In this document: in pieces, positions 5,792-6,063 of the stretch | Layout: the number at the start of each line of letters is the position of its first letter | Position numbering within the stretch: the stretch's first letter is position 1 | Assembly: GCA_002083985.1 (NCBI GenBank) | Contig: MTER01000181.1 | Coordinates: 1-6,063, forward strand | Source of the DNA: Candidatus Altarchaeales archaeon A3 | GTDB lineage: Archaea; Altiarchaeota; Altiarchaeia; Altiarchaeales; Altiarchaeaceae | Direction of reading: 5' to 3' | DNA length: 6,063 bases | The notes under the pieces: model-generated | What the model was told of the DNA's origin: nothing | Database searches by the model: none | The model's input: only the letters and a program-made list of their open reading frames with translations | Position numbers and translations under genes: made by a program

Positions 5792-5969
5792 GAAAAAAGT
5801 CCTCGCCGCATGACTACCTTGTAGAAATAAAATTGAACATTTTATCAAACTTTGGCATTATTTTAGAGGGATATCCCAAATATTTTAATGAAAAACATCT
5901 TATGGCGATAAATTATGCTTGAAAAATACCCTTGCAGCATACTGAAAAATGCTTAAGTTAATGGCAATG
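5775..5969. mobile_element. 195-bp miniature element with IS231-like ends (MITE)
   Basis: The 18-bp ends are catatccattaacttaag (5775-5792) and the inverse of cattgccattaacttaag (5952-5969), matching at 16 of 18 positions, and perfect 10-bp direct repeats flank the element. The ends closely resemble the IS231 terminal repeat as I recall it (CATGCCCATCAACTTAAG), so the element is probably a non-autonomous relative of IS231-group (IS4 family) elements, comparable to the MIC231 cassettes of Bacillus. I see no gene inside; a gggatatccc palindrome lies at 5868-5877. Movement would need a transposase supplied elsewhere. Confidence 0.78.
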
Positions 5970-6063
5970 GGGGAAATAGGAACGCGAGATCAAGGAATGA
6001 ATCTGACCGCAGGATATTGTCAATATCTTTTAAACAGCCAAATAAATTATACACTGACGAATT
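5949..6063 (+). CDS. IS701/IS4-like transposase, N-terminal part (partial)
   Basis: The frame is open from an ATG at 5949 to the window edge; other in-frame ATGs are at 5961, 5967 and 5997. From 5997 it reads MNLTAGYCQYLLNSQINYTL, which from memory matches the N-terminus of the transposase group (MNxTxxYCxYLLxSQINYTLTN) whose C-terminus is seen at the left edge. The start at 5997 corresponds to the usual family start; the residues from 5949 to 5969 derive from the inserted miniature element. The protein may still be made despite the insertion, from a start inside or downstream of it. The catalytic residues are beyond the window. Confidence 0.65.
   Translation, partial: MLKLMAMGEIGTRDQGMNLTAGYCQYLLNSQINYTLTN
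5970..5979. repeat. Target-site duplication, right copy
   Basis: Exact repeat of ggggaaatag at 5765-5774, abutting the right end of the miniature element. Confidence 0.8.

Larger units (their letters stand above)
5659..6063 (+). mobile_element. IS701/IS4-like insertion sequence, left end (partial)
   Basis: The element begins at the terminal repeat taggacttacgca and runs off the right edge. It holds an A/T-rich leader, a transposase N-terminus and a nested 195-bp miniature element. Together with the left-edge copy it brackets about 5.57 kb in direct orientation, so the two could recombine with each other or move the segment as a composite unit. Confidence 0.65.

Overview
The window looks like low-G+C archaeal DNA. 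Evidence seen in the sequence: a lipoprotein signal ending in ISGC, no clear Shine-Dalgarno sequence before any of the three start codons, and a BRE/TATA-type promoter (aaaagatttataaata, minus strand) placed where an archaeal promoter should lie ahead of the largest gene. I cannot name a lineage.

The core (about 130-5514) is best read as an array of three integron-type gene cassettes, all on the minus strand. Each holds one gene followed, just past its stop codon, by an 81-92 bp imperfect palindrome with AAC/GTT ends, like an attC recombination site (130-210, 1174-1265, 2298-2381). In cassette order (right to left) the cargo is: a large Cys-rich lipoprotein (957 aa, 2554-5427); a probable PD-(D/E)XK-type nuclease with a GAD...QAK signature (322 aa, 1279-2247); and an FkbM-like methyltransferase (279 aa, 256-1095). 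Inferred cassette units are 2305-5513, 1181-2304 and 137-1180. The strongest internal support is a 50-bp perfect repeat (88-137 and 5465-5514) that carries the TATA promoter. Its identity stops exactly at the predicted integrase cut point (G^TT) at both copies, as expected if the same cassette leader has been joined to two different neighbours. No integrase gene is visible, so this is either a cluster of attC sites without an integrase or part of an array whose integrase lies outside the window.

The array is bracketed by two partial copies of one insertion-sequence type in the same orientation. The left edge holds the last 26 codons of a transposase and the right terminal repeat (1-89). The right edge (5659-6063) holds the left terminal repeat and the transposase N-terminus. 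The right copy has itself been hit by a 195-bp miniature element (5775-5969) with IS231-like ends and a 10-bp target duplication, which splits the transposase start region. Between the array and the right IS (5515-5658) lies a short segment with a duplicated gacaaaaatgtc motif, where an attI site or an operator would be expected.

Taken together this is an accessory region: independent cargo genes (cell-surface protein, possible defence nuclease, possible glycan/lipid methyltransferase), probably each with its own expression signals, collected by site-specific recombination and reshaped by insertion sequences. The attC assignment is from sequence pattern only and needs a covariance-model test.
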